Source: Sipunculus nudus (Eukaryota > Annelida > Sipuncula > Golfingiida > Sipunculidae). Taken from it: 64,000 bases of DNA. The stretch is taken from positions 42,914,714 through 42,978,713 of the forward strand of contig CM049320.1 in the NCBI GenBank assembly GCA_026874595.1. Reading direction: 5' to 3'. Under the pieces are notes generated by a model. The model did no database searches. It had not been told where the DNA came from and saw nothing but the letters and a program-made list of their open reading frames with translations. The first letter of the stretch is position 1. Each line of letters begins with the position of its first letter. A program made the position numbers and the translations under genes. This document shows, piece after piece, positions 34,404 to 45,800 of this stretch.

Positions 34404-35983
34404 CTAGTGTTGCTAGTGCAGCAACTAATGCCAAAGCATGGAGTGGATACCTGGACTCACTGTTTGACCACCAGATCAGGAATCTGACAGAGACCTATGT
34501 TGCTCACTGGACAGTGGGTAAACCTATTGGTTCCCACCCGGACTTTGTGGCATTGGGAGTCATATGTATCCTCATGGTGGTAGTATCTTTGGGTGCTCAG
34601 TGTACAGCCAGATTTAACCATATATTTGCAGGGCTTAATGTGCTAGTTCTCATGTTTGTGACAATAACTGGGCTAGCTCATGCCAACATTTCTAACTGGA
34701 CATCTAACAGTACCGGTGGATTCTTGCCATATGGAGTCAAAGGAGTTCTAGCTGGGTCGGCTTCAGCCTACTGGGCAATGACGGGATTTGAAAGTATTTC
34801 TGTTGCAAATGAGGAAACTAAAGATCCGTTAAAGTCCATCCCTTGTGCAACAGCTGCAGCAATAACCACTGTTACTCTGTTGTATATCGGAACCAGTTCA
34901 TCACTCACGTTAATGACATCCTACAAAAATGTGGAAGTCAGGGCACCATTACCAGGAGCTTTCGCAGATATTAACTTAACATGGGCCCAATACATCGTGG
35001 CCATTGGTCCTCTATTTGGCTTCACCACAACCTTACTTGGGACTGTGTATTCCTATACCAGACTCAGCTATACAATATCTCACCATGGCCTCTTGCCTCA
35101 GATTTTAGGTAAGCTAAACAGCAGAACAAAAGTACCAGTCAATGCTGTGCTGATCGGAGGAAGCCTGATGGCATTAATCGCCGTGTTCTTAGACATCAGG
35201 GACACCATTGACTTTGCGGTTAACCTGACCTTGTTACAGTATTTATTAATCGCATCTTGTGTTCTTGTTCTTCGGTATCAGCCATCAGACTCCCATCTGT
35301 TGGACCTGCCAGGTTTCCTGGACAACAGCATGAAACGTGACAGCGACGGGAAATGTGACAGTGAAGAGGAAGTTGTGCTGCTTGATGTTCCAGGAGCATT
35401 GAAAGGCATACACAAGGACCCTGATACAACACAGCTAGCAAACTCCAGTAATAACAAAACAAACAGTACATCAGAACTCATGCCATCTAAGGCCCCACAA
35501 GGGGAGGATAATGCTCTGTTCTCATCTGATGATGAACAATCAGGTTTATCAAGACACAGACATCCATCCACCAGCAGTGACATTCTAACAAATGTACATG
35601 AAGATGAAGTTGGAAGAAGTCCTCATAATAAACCCAGGTCACATTCACCCACAGAGGATTTGATATTTAGGTCTTCTACTGCGCTGCAAGTTCCATCAGG
35701 TCATACCTTGAACAGTGCATTAAATGCAGGCCAATTAAAAGACACATTCAGATGCCTGCAGCCAGTCTCAATCCCTCCTGCTGGATGCTGTGTGAAGATT
35801 TCCATTGTCCTCTCTATTGTCTGCATGACACTTTTGTTATTAGTGGTGGTGTTTGCTCATGTCCAGTTGGCTCAGGGGGCATGGTGGCTTATTGCTACAG
35901 TTGTCATATTAATTATCCTCATCATCATCCAAGGATTCATGATCTGGACTCATCGCCAAAATATATACAAACTCAAGTTCAAG
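34404..35983 (+). CDS. SLC7A4-like: SLC7A4-like transporter, coding exon 3 (main transmembrane exon)
   Basis: Encodes residues 124-649 plus the end of codon 123. It opens with SVASAATNAKAWSGYLDSLF and HQIRNLTETYVAHW, closely resembling vertebrate SLC7A4 after TM3. Further helices follow, including GVICILMVVVSLGAQ, NVLVLMFVTITGLAHA and YWAMTGFESISVANEETKDP, the conserved FxGFDxxAxxxEExxNP region (TM6 and after). NWTSNST gives candidate glycosylation sites. A hydrophilic insert rich in Ser/Asp/Glu runs from about residue 415 to 580, then two helices (ISIVLSIVCMTLLLLVVVFA and WWLIATVVILIILIIIQGF). The acceptor is TTTCATTTCAG and the donor GTTAGT after TTC AAG, phase 0. The ~165-residue loop is the least conserved part. 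Confidence 0.93.
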
Positions 35984-36030
35984 GTTAGTACTCTGTTCTT
36001 TATAAAAGTCAAGTTTTAAAGTTATGGTTG

Positions 36031-38125
36031 GTTTTTAGCTCAGCTGACTGAAAGTCATCTGAGCTATAGCGATCACTCTTTGTCCGTCGTCCGTCTGTCC
36101 GTCTGTCTGTCTGTCCGTCTGTCTGTCTGTCCGTCTGTCCGTCTGTCCGTCCGTTAACCAGGCACAAATCGTAACCGCTGGACCTAGAACCTTGTAACTT
36201 GGGATTCTGAGAGGTCCATAAAAAATCTCCTTGGAAACCAGAAATTAGGTCTCTGTTTCCCATATCCTTCGAGCTATGTGGCCCCAAATACCCCCAGAAA
36301 AGTAAAAAATTTCATACAAAAACTTCAATATCTCATTAACTACTTGACTGATGGTCATGATTTTTGGCATACATATTGATCATGAGATGTTACATCACTT
36401 CCTGCAGACTGGTGGCGCCACCTGTATTTTTCGATTTTTTACGAATTTTTTTCTCTATTTTTGAGACCTTTAAAAATGTGAACATCTGTTAACAAGGCAC
36501 AAATCATAAAGACTGGACTTAGAATCTTAATTCTTGACACACTGAGAGGTCCATGAAAAATCTCCTTGGAAACCAGAAATAAGGTCTCTGTTACCCATAT
36601 CCTTTGAGCTATCGGGCCCCAAAGTACCCCCCAGAATAGTAAAAAATTTCATACAAAAACTGCAATATCTCAATAACTACATCACTGATGGTCTTCATTT
36701 TTGGCATACATATTGATCATGAGATGTTCGATCAGTTCCTGCAGACTGGTGGCGCCACCTGTACTGTTTGATTTTTTACGATTTTTTCCTCTATTTTTGA
36801 GACCTTTGAGGATGCTGTCATCTGTAAGCGTGGCACAAATCGTAACGACTGGACCTAGAATCTTTATTTTCGACACACTAAGAGACCTATGAAAAGTCTC
36901 CATGGAAACCAGAAATTAGGTCTCTGTTACCCATATCCTTCGAGCTATGGGGCCCAAAATTACCCCCCAGAATAGTCAAAAATTTCATACAAAAACTTCA
37001 ATATCTCATTAACTACATCACTGATGGTCATGATTTTCGACATACATATTGATCATGAGATGTTTCATCAGTTTGTGCAGACTGGTGGCGCCACCTGTAT
37101 TTTTTAATGTTCACGAATTGTTTTCTCCATTTTTGAGACCTTTAAGGATGTAGTTATCTGTCAACAGGGTACAAATCGTAACGACTGGACCTAGAATCTT
37201 CGTTCTTGACACACAGGGAGACCCATGATAAGTCTCCATGGAAACCTGAAATTTGGTCTCTGTTACCCATATCCTTTGAGCTATGGCACTCCAAAGTACA
37301 GCTCAGAATAATGGAAAATTTGATACAAAAGCTAAAGTATCTGAACAACTAATGCAGAGATAACCATAATTGTTTGCATGGATATTGATCATGGAGTGTT
37401 TCATAAGTTTCTGCAGACTGGTGGCACCACCTGTATTTGTTCGTTTTTTTTTACGAAATTTTTCTGTATTTTTGAGACCTTTAAAGATATGAACATCTGT
37501 TAACAGGGCACAAATCATAAAAACTGGACCAAGAATCTTCATTCTTGACACACAGGGAGACCCATGAAAAGTCTCCATGGAAACTTGAAATTAGGTCTCT
37601 GTTACCCATATTCTTTAAGCTGTATGGGTCCAAAATACCCCCCCCACCATGAATAATGGAAAATTTGATACAAAAACTGCAGTATTTCAATAACTACAAC
37701 ACTGATGGTCATGATTTTCGGCATACATATTGATCATGAGCTGTTCCATCAGTTTCTGCAGACTGGGTGTGCCACCTCTATTTTTTTTCAAATTTTTACG
37801 AATTTTTTTCTTTTTTTTGAGACCTTTTAAGATGTGGTTATCTGTCAACAGGGTACAAATCGCAACAACTGGACCTAGAATCTTCATTCTTGTCATGCAA
37901 GGAGGCCCATGAAAGGTGCCTGTGGAAACTTGAAATTAGGTCTCTGTTACCCATATCCTTCAAGCTATAGGACTCCGAAGTATCCCTCAGAATAATGGAC
38001 AATTTGAAACAAAAACTGAAGTATCTGAACAACTAATGCAGAGATCACCATGATTTTTTGCATGGATATTGACCATTAAGTGTTTTTATTAGTTTCTGCA
38101 GACTGGTGGAGCCACCTGTATTTTT
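36031..38125. repeat. ~340-bp tandem repeat, six units, with GGTGGCGCCACCTGTA box
   Basis: The box GGTGGCGCCACCTGTA or close variants occurs at about 36,411, 36,748, 37,083, 37,422, 37,766 and 38,106, a spacing of 335-344 bp. Each unit also carries ACCTAGAATCTT, GGAAACCNGAAATTAGGTCT, CTGTTACCCATATCCTT, AGCTATGGG and ATATTGATCATGAGATGTT. The first unit is preceded by TTTTTAGCTCAGCTGACTGA and a (GTCC/GTCT)n run at about 36,085-36,152. The many short minus ORFs are phase-shifted repeat translations. It lies in intron 3. Confidence 0.9.
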
Positions 38126-39310
38126 GTATCCGCCAAAACGAAGTTTTGCAGATACTATGTTTCTGACCGAGTTCCTCCGCCGTGGCGGCGTTCGTTTCCA
38201 GAGAGCTCGTCGGAGACTAATGGACCAATTTTTCCCAAACTTACACCTATTATCGGGTCACATGTGAACTGGTGCCTAACCAATTTGCATTGACCTCTGA
38301 CCTTTCCTCTCTATCCAGTGTCCATTTGTGGGTCTGTTTCCACTCATAAACCCTCATATCTCGGGAACCGTTTGACCGATCAGGAAATAAAATTGATACA
38401 AATGTAGCCCTTGGATTGCTTTATAACATACACAAAAAATGGTGGCGCCACCTGTAACCATGTTTCCACAGTGTCCATCTGTTCATCTGCCTTGGGTTAA
38501 AATCACTCATATCTCTGCAGTGAATTGACTAATTCACCTGAAATTCGTCATGTGTATACATCCAGGATAGCTTTCTTGATTTTATGACAGGTGGCGCCAC
38601 CTACGTTCACGTTCACGCTGATGACATCCAAGCTTATATCTCGGGAACCGTTTGACCGATCAGGAAATAAAATTTATACAAATGTAGCCCTTTGATAGCT
38701 CTGTAACATACACAAAAAATGGTGGCGCCACCTGTAACAATGTTTGCACAGCGTCTGTCTGTTAGTCTGCCGTGGCCTAAAATTACTCATTTCCCTGTAG
38801 TGGTTCGACATAACTGCCTAAAATTTTGCAGGTTTATACATTGTGGACAGCTTTCTTGATTTTATGACAGGTGGCGCCACCTACATTCTAGTTAACGCTG
38901 GACACATCCAAGCTCATATCTCAGGAACCATTTGACCGATTGGGCCAAAATTGTGCATGTGTTTAGATCTCACATAGGTCTTTATCATACACAAAACTGG
39001 AGGGGTTACCTGCAAAGATTTTTGCACAGTGTTTGTCTGTTTGTCTGCCATGGGCAAAAATCGCTCATATACATGTAGTGGTTTGGCTTTTCTGCCTAAA
39101 ATTTTGCAGGTGTATACAACTTGGACAGATTTCTGGATATGTGGTAGGTGGCACAACCTACATACACATTTAGGCTGCAGACATCCATGCTAATATGCAA
39201 CATACCTCACTCTATTTCCCCTTGCCACTCAATCCATGCCTCACTATCCGATTTTGGCAGATACATGTAGTCACTTGTCGGTTACCCGTATTCTAGTTTT
39301 AAAAGTTTAC
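38124..39310. mobile_element. Dispersed ~1.2-kb repeat element, copy A
   Basis: Starts with TGTATCCGCCAAAACGAAGT and ends with TTGGCAGATACATGTAGTCA, then CGTATTCTAG. It is alignable over its length with 59669-60858. The sub-terminal sequences GTATCCGCCAAAA and TTTTGGCAGATAC are near-perfect inverted repeats. The interior has several sub-repeats (ATATCTCGGGAACCGTTTGA, GACAGGTGGCGCCACCTAC) at 38,442, 38,591, 38,720 and 38,871. No transposase is seen. It appears to be a non-autonomous element, class undetermined. Confidence 0.7.
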
Positions 39311-39763
39311 ACATTTTTCTCTATTTTTGAGATATATAAATACAGACTAAATCTTGGCCTGTTGGTTAATCTGTTTGATGCTTCAGTTGAATGGGTATAT
39401 ACTACCATTCTGGTGATAAATTTCCTTTTGCGAATCTCTTCCCAGTCAGCTGAGCGCCATGACCCATGGGTCACTTGTTGATGGTGTGAAGTAAAGAGAG
39501 TTTCTTTTGAAAGAGTACAACATTGGAAAAGTGGTATTACTTAGAGATAAAAGGAAAAAAAAGAAAATAAATAAAAGAACAAGATGAACCATCAGCTAAT
39601 GTATGGTGTCACTGCTGTGTTCAGATCTGTACTGTGTGTTGTAGTTCTTCTTAATTTCCTGAAATGAGTCACATTCATTATTATAAATAATTTTTTTTGA
39701 AAATTTAATGTTATTTTTCAACAGTTTCTTAACATATTTATCTTTTTTGCATTATTAACCCAG

Positions 39764-39875
39764 GTCCCATGTGTACCAGTACTACCGCTGCTCAGCATGT
39801 TCAGTGTGCTGGTGTTAATGGTGAACTCAGGGTCAGTTAGTAGTTGGGTAGGCTGCCTGACCATCATGTTAATAG
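39764..39875 (+). CDS. SLC7A4-like: SLC7A4-like transporter, coding exon 4 (founder copy of the 81-bp satellite)
   Basis: Encodes residues 650-686 and the first base of Gly687: VPCVPVLPLLSMF, then SVLVLMVNSGSVSSWVG and CLTIMLI. This is the penultimate transmembrane region of CAT-like transporters, cognate to the PxLPxxSxxxNxxLMxxLxxxTWxRFxxWMxxG block. Acceptor TTATTAACCCAG; donor ATAG-GTAAGTAC, a strong site, phase 1. From 39,799 onward the exon, its donor and the first intron bases form the first 81-bp unit of the array that fills the following 11.5 kb. Reading through the donor would add about 40 residues and stop at TGA 39,995-39,997. Confidence 0.9.
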
Positions 39876-42800
39876 GTAAGTACAGTGTGCTGATGTTTAT
39901 GGTGAACCCAGGGTCAGTGAGTATTTGTGGAAGTTGCTTGGCCATCATGTTACTAGTTAGGTCTAGTGTCCTGGTGTTAATGGTGAACTTAGAGTGAGTG
40001 AGTAGCTGGGTAGGCTGCCTGGCCATCATGTTATTAGTTAGGTACAGTGTCCTGGTGTTAATGGTGAACTCAGAGTCCGTGAATAGCTGGGTAGGCTGCC
40101 TAGCCATCATGTTATTAGTTAGGTACAGTGTCCTGGTGTTAATGGTGAACTCAGGGTCAGTTAGGAGCTTGGGAGGCTGCCTGGCCATCGTGTTATTAGT
40201 TAGGTACAGTATGCTGGTGTTAATGGTGAACTCAGAGTCAGTGAGTAGCTGGGTAGGCTGCCTGGCCATCATGTTATTAGTTAGGTACAGTGTGCTGGTG
40301 TTATGGTGAACTCAGGGTCAGTTAGTAGCTTGGGAGGCTGCCTGGCCATCATGTTATTAGTTAGGTACAGTGTGCCGGTGTTAATGGTGAACTCAGGGTC
40401 AGTGAGTAGCTTGGGAGGCTGCCTGGCCATCATGTTATTAGTTAGGTACAGTGTGCTGGTGTTAATGGTGAACTCAGAGTCAGTGAATAGCTGGGGAGGC
40501 TGCCTGGCCATCATGTTATTAGTTAGGTACAGTGTGCTGATGTTAATGGTGAACTCAGGGTCAGTTGGTAGCTTGGGAGGCTGCCTGGCCATCATGTTAT
40601 TAGTTAGGTACAGTATGCTGGTGTTAATGGTGAACTCAGGGTCAGTGAGTAGCTGGGTAGGCTGCCTGGCCATCATGTTATTAGTTAGGTACAGTGTCCT
40701 GGTGTTAATGGTGAACTCAGAGTCCGTGAATAGCTGGGTAGGCTGCCTAGCCATCATGTTATTAGTTAGGTACAGTGTCCTGGTGTTAATGGTGAACTCA
40801 GAGTCAGTGAGTAGCTGGGGAGGCTGCCTTGCCATCATGTTATTAGTTAGGTACAGTGTGCTGGTGTTAATGGTGAACTCAGGGTCAGTTAGGAGCTTGG
40901 GAGGCTGCCTGGCCATCGTGTTATTAGTTAGGTACAGTATGCTGGTGTTAATGGTGAACTCAGAGTCAGTGAGTAGCTGGGTAGGCTGCCTGGCCATCAT
41001 GTTATTAGTTAGGTACAGTGTGCTGGTGTTATGGTGAACTCAGGGTCAGTTAGTAGCTTGGGAGGCTGCCTGGCCATCATGTTATTAGTTAGGTACAGTG
41101 TGCCGGTGTTAATGGTGAACTCAGGGTCAGTGAGTAGCTTGGGAGGCTGCCTGGCCATCATGTTATTAGTTAGGTACAGTGTGCTGGTGTTAATGGTGAA
41201 CTCAGAGTCAGTGAATAGCTGGGGAGGCTGCCTGGCCATCATGTTATTAGTTAGGTACAGTGTGCTGATGTTAATGGTGAACTCAGGGTCAGTTGGTAGC
41301 TTGGGAGGCTGCCTGGCCATCATGTTATTAGTTAGGTACAGTATGCTGGTGTTAATGGTGAACTCAGGGTCAGTGAGTAGCTGGGTAGGCTGCCTGGCCA
41401 TCATGTTATTAGTTAGGTACAGTATGCTGGTGTCAATGGTGAACTCAGGGTCTGTGAGTAGCTGGGGAGGCTGCCTGGCCATCATGTTATTATTTAGGTA
41501 CGGTGTGCTGGTGTTAATGGCGAGCTCAGGGTCAGTTAGTAGCTTGGGAGGCTGCCTGGCCATCATGTTATTAGTTAGGTACAGTGTCCTGGTGTTAATG
41601 GTGAACTCAGAGTCAGTGAGTAGCTTGGGAGGCTGCCTGGCCATCATGTTATTAGTTAGGTACAGTGTGCTGGTGTTAATGGTGAACTCAGGGTCAGTTA
41701 GTAGCTTGGGAGGCTGCCTGGCCATCATGTTATTTTCATTAGGTACAGTATGCTGGTGTTAATGGTGAACTCAGAGTCAGTGAGTAGCTTGGGAGGCTGC
41801 CTGGCCATCATGTTATTAGTTAGGTACAGTGTGCTGGTGTTAATGGTGAACTCAGGGTCAGTTAGTAGCTTGGGAGGCTGCCTGGCCATCATGTTATTAG
41901 TTAGGTACAGTATGCTGGTGTTAATGGTGAACTCAGAGTCAGTGAGTAGCTTGGGAGGCTGCCTGGCCATCATGTTATTAGTTAGGTACAGTGTGCTGGT
42001 GTTAATGGTGAACTCAGGGTCAGTTAGTAGCTTGGGAGGCTGCCTGGCCAACATGTTATTAGTTAGGTACAGTGTGCTGATGTTAATGGTGAACTCAAAG
42101 TCTGTGATTAGCTGGGGAGGCTGCCTGGCCATCATGTTATTAGTTAGGTACAGTATGCTGGTGTTAATGGTGAACTCAGGGTCAGTGAGTAGCTTGGCAG
42201 GCTGCCTGGCCATCATGTTATTAGTTAGGTAGAGTGTCCTGGTGTTAACGGTGAACTCAGGGTCAGTGAGTAGCTTGGGAGGCTGCCTGGCCATCATGTT
42301 ATTAGTTAGGTACAGTGTGCTGGTGTTAATGGTGAACTCAGAGTCAGTGAGTAGCTTGGGAGGCTGCCTGGCCATCATGTTATTAGTTAGGTAAAGTGTG
42401 CTGGTGTTAATGGTGAACTCAGGGTCAGTTAGTAGCTTGGGAGGCTGCCTGGCCATCATGTTATTAGTTAGGTACAGTGTGCTGGTGTTAATGGTGAACT
42501 CAAAGTCTGTGATTAGCTGGGGAGGCTGCCTGGCCATCATGTTATTAGTTAGGTACAGTATGCTGGTGTTAATGGTGAACTCAGAGTCAGTGAGTAGCTG
42601 CGGAGGCTGCCTGGCCATCATGTTATTAGTTAGGTACAGTGTCCTGGTGTTAATGGTGAACTCAGAGTCAGTGAGTAGCTGGGGAGGCTGCCTAGCCATC
42701 ATGTTATTAGTTAGGTACACTGTGCTGGTGTTAATGGTGAACTCAGGGTCAGTTAGTAGCTTGGGAGTCTGCCTGGCCATCATGTTGTTAGTTAGGTACA

Positions 42801-45800
42801 GTATGCTGGTGTTAATGGTGAACTCAGAGTCAGTGAGTAGCTTGGGAGGCTGCCTTGCCATCATGTTATTAGTTAGGTACAGTGTGCTGGTGTTAATGGT
42901 GAACTCAGGGTCAGTTAGTAGCTTGGGAGGCTGCCTGGCCATCATGTTATTAGTTAAGTACAGTGTGCTGATGTTAATGGTGAACTCAGAGTCAGTGAGT
43001 AACTTGGGAGGCTGCCTGGCCATCATGTTATTAGTTAGGTACAGTGTGCTGATGTTAATGGTGAACTCAGGGTCAGTTAGTAGCTTGGGAGGCTGCCTGG
43101 CCATCATGTTATTAGTTAGGTACAGTATGCTGGTGTTAATGGTGAACTCAGGGTCAGTTAGTAGCTTGGGAGGCTGCCTGGCCATCATGTTATTAGTAAG
43201 GTACAGTATGCTGGTGTTAATGGTGAACTCAAGAGTCAGTGAGTAGCTGGGTAGGCTGCCTGGCCATCATGTTATTAGTTAGGTACACTGTGCTGATGTT
43301 AGTGGTGAACTCAGAGTCAGTTAGTAGCTTGGGAGGCTGCCTGGCCATCATGTTATTAGTTAGGTACGGTATGCTGGTGTTAATGGTGAACTCAGAGTCA
43401 GTGAGTAGCTGGGTAGGCTGCCTGGCCATCATGTTATTAGTTAGGTACAGTGTGCTGGTGTTAATGGTGAACTCAGAGTCAGTGAGTAGCTTGGGAGGCT
43501 GCCTGGCCATCATGTTATTAGTTAGGTACAGTATGCTGGTGCTAATGGTGAACTCAGAGTCAGTGAGTAGCTGGGTAGGCTGCCTGGCCATCATGTTATT
43601 AGTTAGGTACAGTGTGCTGGTGTTAATGGTGAACTCAGGGTCAGTGAGTAGCTTGGCAGGCTGCCTGGCCATCATGTTATTAGTTAGGTACAGTGTGCTG
43701 GTGTTAATGGTGAACTTAGAGTCAGTGAATAGCTAGGGAGGCTGCCTGGCCATCATGTTATTAGTTAGGTACAGTGTGCTGGTGTTAATGGTGAACTCAG
43801 GGTCAGTTAGTAGCTTGGGAGGCTGCCTGGCCATCATGTTATTAGTTAGGTACAGTATGCTGGTGTTAATGGTGAACTCAGGGTCAGTGAGTAGCTGGGT
43901 AGGCTGCCTGGCCATCATGTTATTAGTTAGGTACAGTATGCTGGTGTTAATGGTGAACTCAGGGTCTGTGAGTAGCTGGGGAGGCTGCCTGGCCATCATG
44001 TTATTATTGAGATACAGTGTGCTGGTGTTAATGGCGAGCTCAGGGTCAGTTAGTAGCTTGGGAGGCTGCCTGGCCATCATGTTATTAGTTAGGTACAGTA
44101 TGCTGGTGTTAATGGTGAACTCAGAGTCAGTGAGTAGCTTGGAAGGCTGCCTGGCCATCATGTTATTAGTTAGATACAGTGTGCTGGTGTTAATGGTGAA
44201 CTCAGGGTCAGTTAGTAGCTTGGGAGGCTGCCTGGCCATCATGTTATTAGTTAGGTACAGTATGCTGGTGTTAATGGTGAACTCAGAGTCAGTGAGTAGC
44301 TTGGGAGGCTGCCTGGCCATCATGTTATTAGTTAGTTAAAGTGTGCTGGTGTTAATGGTGAACTCAGGGTCAGTTAGTAGCTTAGGAGGCTGCCTGGCCA
44401 TCATGTTATTAGTTAGGTACAGTGTGCTGATGTTAATGGTGAACTCAAAGTCTGTGATTAGCTGGGGAGGCTGCCTGGCCATCATGTTATTAGTTTGGTA
44501 CAGTATGCTGGTGTTAATGGTGAACTCAGAGTCAGTGAGTAGCTGAGGAGGCTGCCTGGCCATCATGTTATTAGTTAGGTAGAGTGTCCTGGTGTTAATG
44601 GTGAACTCAGGGTCAGTTAGTAGCTTAGGAGGCTGCCTGGCCATCATGTTATTTGTTAGGTACAGTGTGCCGGTGTTAATGGTGAACTCAAGAGTCCGTG
44701 AATAGCTGGGTAGGCTGCCTGGCCATCATGTTATTAGTTAGGTACAGTGTGCTGATGTTAATGGTGAACTCAGGGCCAGTGAGTAGTTGGGTAGGCTGCC
44801 TGGCCATCATGTTATTAGTTAGGTACAGTGTGCTGGTGTTAATGGTGAACTCAGAGTCAGTGAGTAGCTGGGGAGGCTGCCTGGCCATCATGTTATTAGT
44901 TAGGTACAGTGTCCTGGTGTTAATGGTGAACTCAGGGTCAGTGAGTAGCTTGGGAGGCTGCCTGGCCATCATGTTATTAGTTAGGAACAGTGTGCTGGTG
45001 TTAATGGTGAACTCAGAGTCAGTGAGTAGCTTGGGAGGCTGCCTGGCCATCATGTTATTAGTTAGGTACAGTGTGCTGGTGTTAATGGTGAACTCAGGGT
45101 CAGTTAGTAGCTTGGGAGGCTGCCTGGCCATCATGTTATTAGTTAGGTACAGTGTGCTGGTGTTAATGGTGAACTCAGGGTCAGTGAGTAGCTGGGTAGG
45201 CTGCCTGGCCATCATGTTATTAGTTAAGTACAGTGTGCTGATGTTAATGGTGAACTCAGAGTCAGTGAGTAGCTTGGGAGGCTGCCTGGCCATCATGTTA
45301 TTAGTTAGGTACAGTGTGCTGATGTTAATGGTGAACTCAGGGTCAGTTAGTAGCTTGGGAGGCTGCCTGGCCATCATGTTATTAGTTAGGTACAGTATGC
45401 TGGTGTTAATGGTGAACTCAGGGTCAGTTAGTAGCTTGGGAGGCTGCCTGGCCATCATGTTATTAGTAAGGTACAGTATGCTGGTGTTAATGGTGAACTC
45501 AAGAGTCAGTGAGTAGCTGGGTAGGCTACCTGGCCATCATGTTATTAGTTAGGTACACTGTGCTGATGTTAATGGTGAACTCAGAGTCAGTTAGTAGCTT
45601 GGGAGGCTGCCTGGCCATCATGTTATTAGTTAGGTACAGTATGCTGGTGTTAATGGTGAACTCAGAGTCAGTGAGTAGCTTGGGAGGCTGCCTGGCCATC
45701 ATGTTATTAGTTAGGTACAGTATGCTGGTGTTAATGGTGAACTCAGAGTCAGTGAGTAGCTGGGTAGGCTGCCTGGCCATCATGTTATTAGTTAGGTACA

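Noticed and set aside
34514-36019. 501-codon single-exon transporter gene starting at 34514
   Set aside because: Homology extends upstream of 34514 to the acceptor at 34403 and joins exon 2 in phase; the 3' end past 35983 is intron read-through after a GTTAGT donor.
36009-38032. Series of minus-strand ORFs (60-92 codons) with a shared KDMGNRDLIS motif
   Set aside because: They are repeat by-products of the ~340-bp tandem units; the similarity comes from DNA repetition in non-coding sequence.
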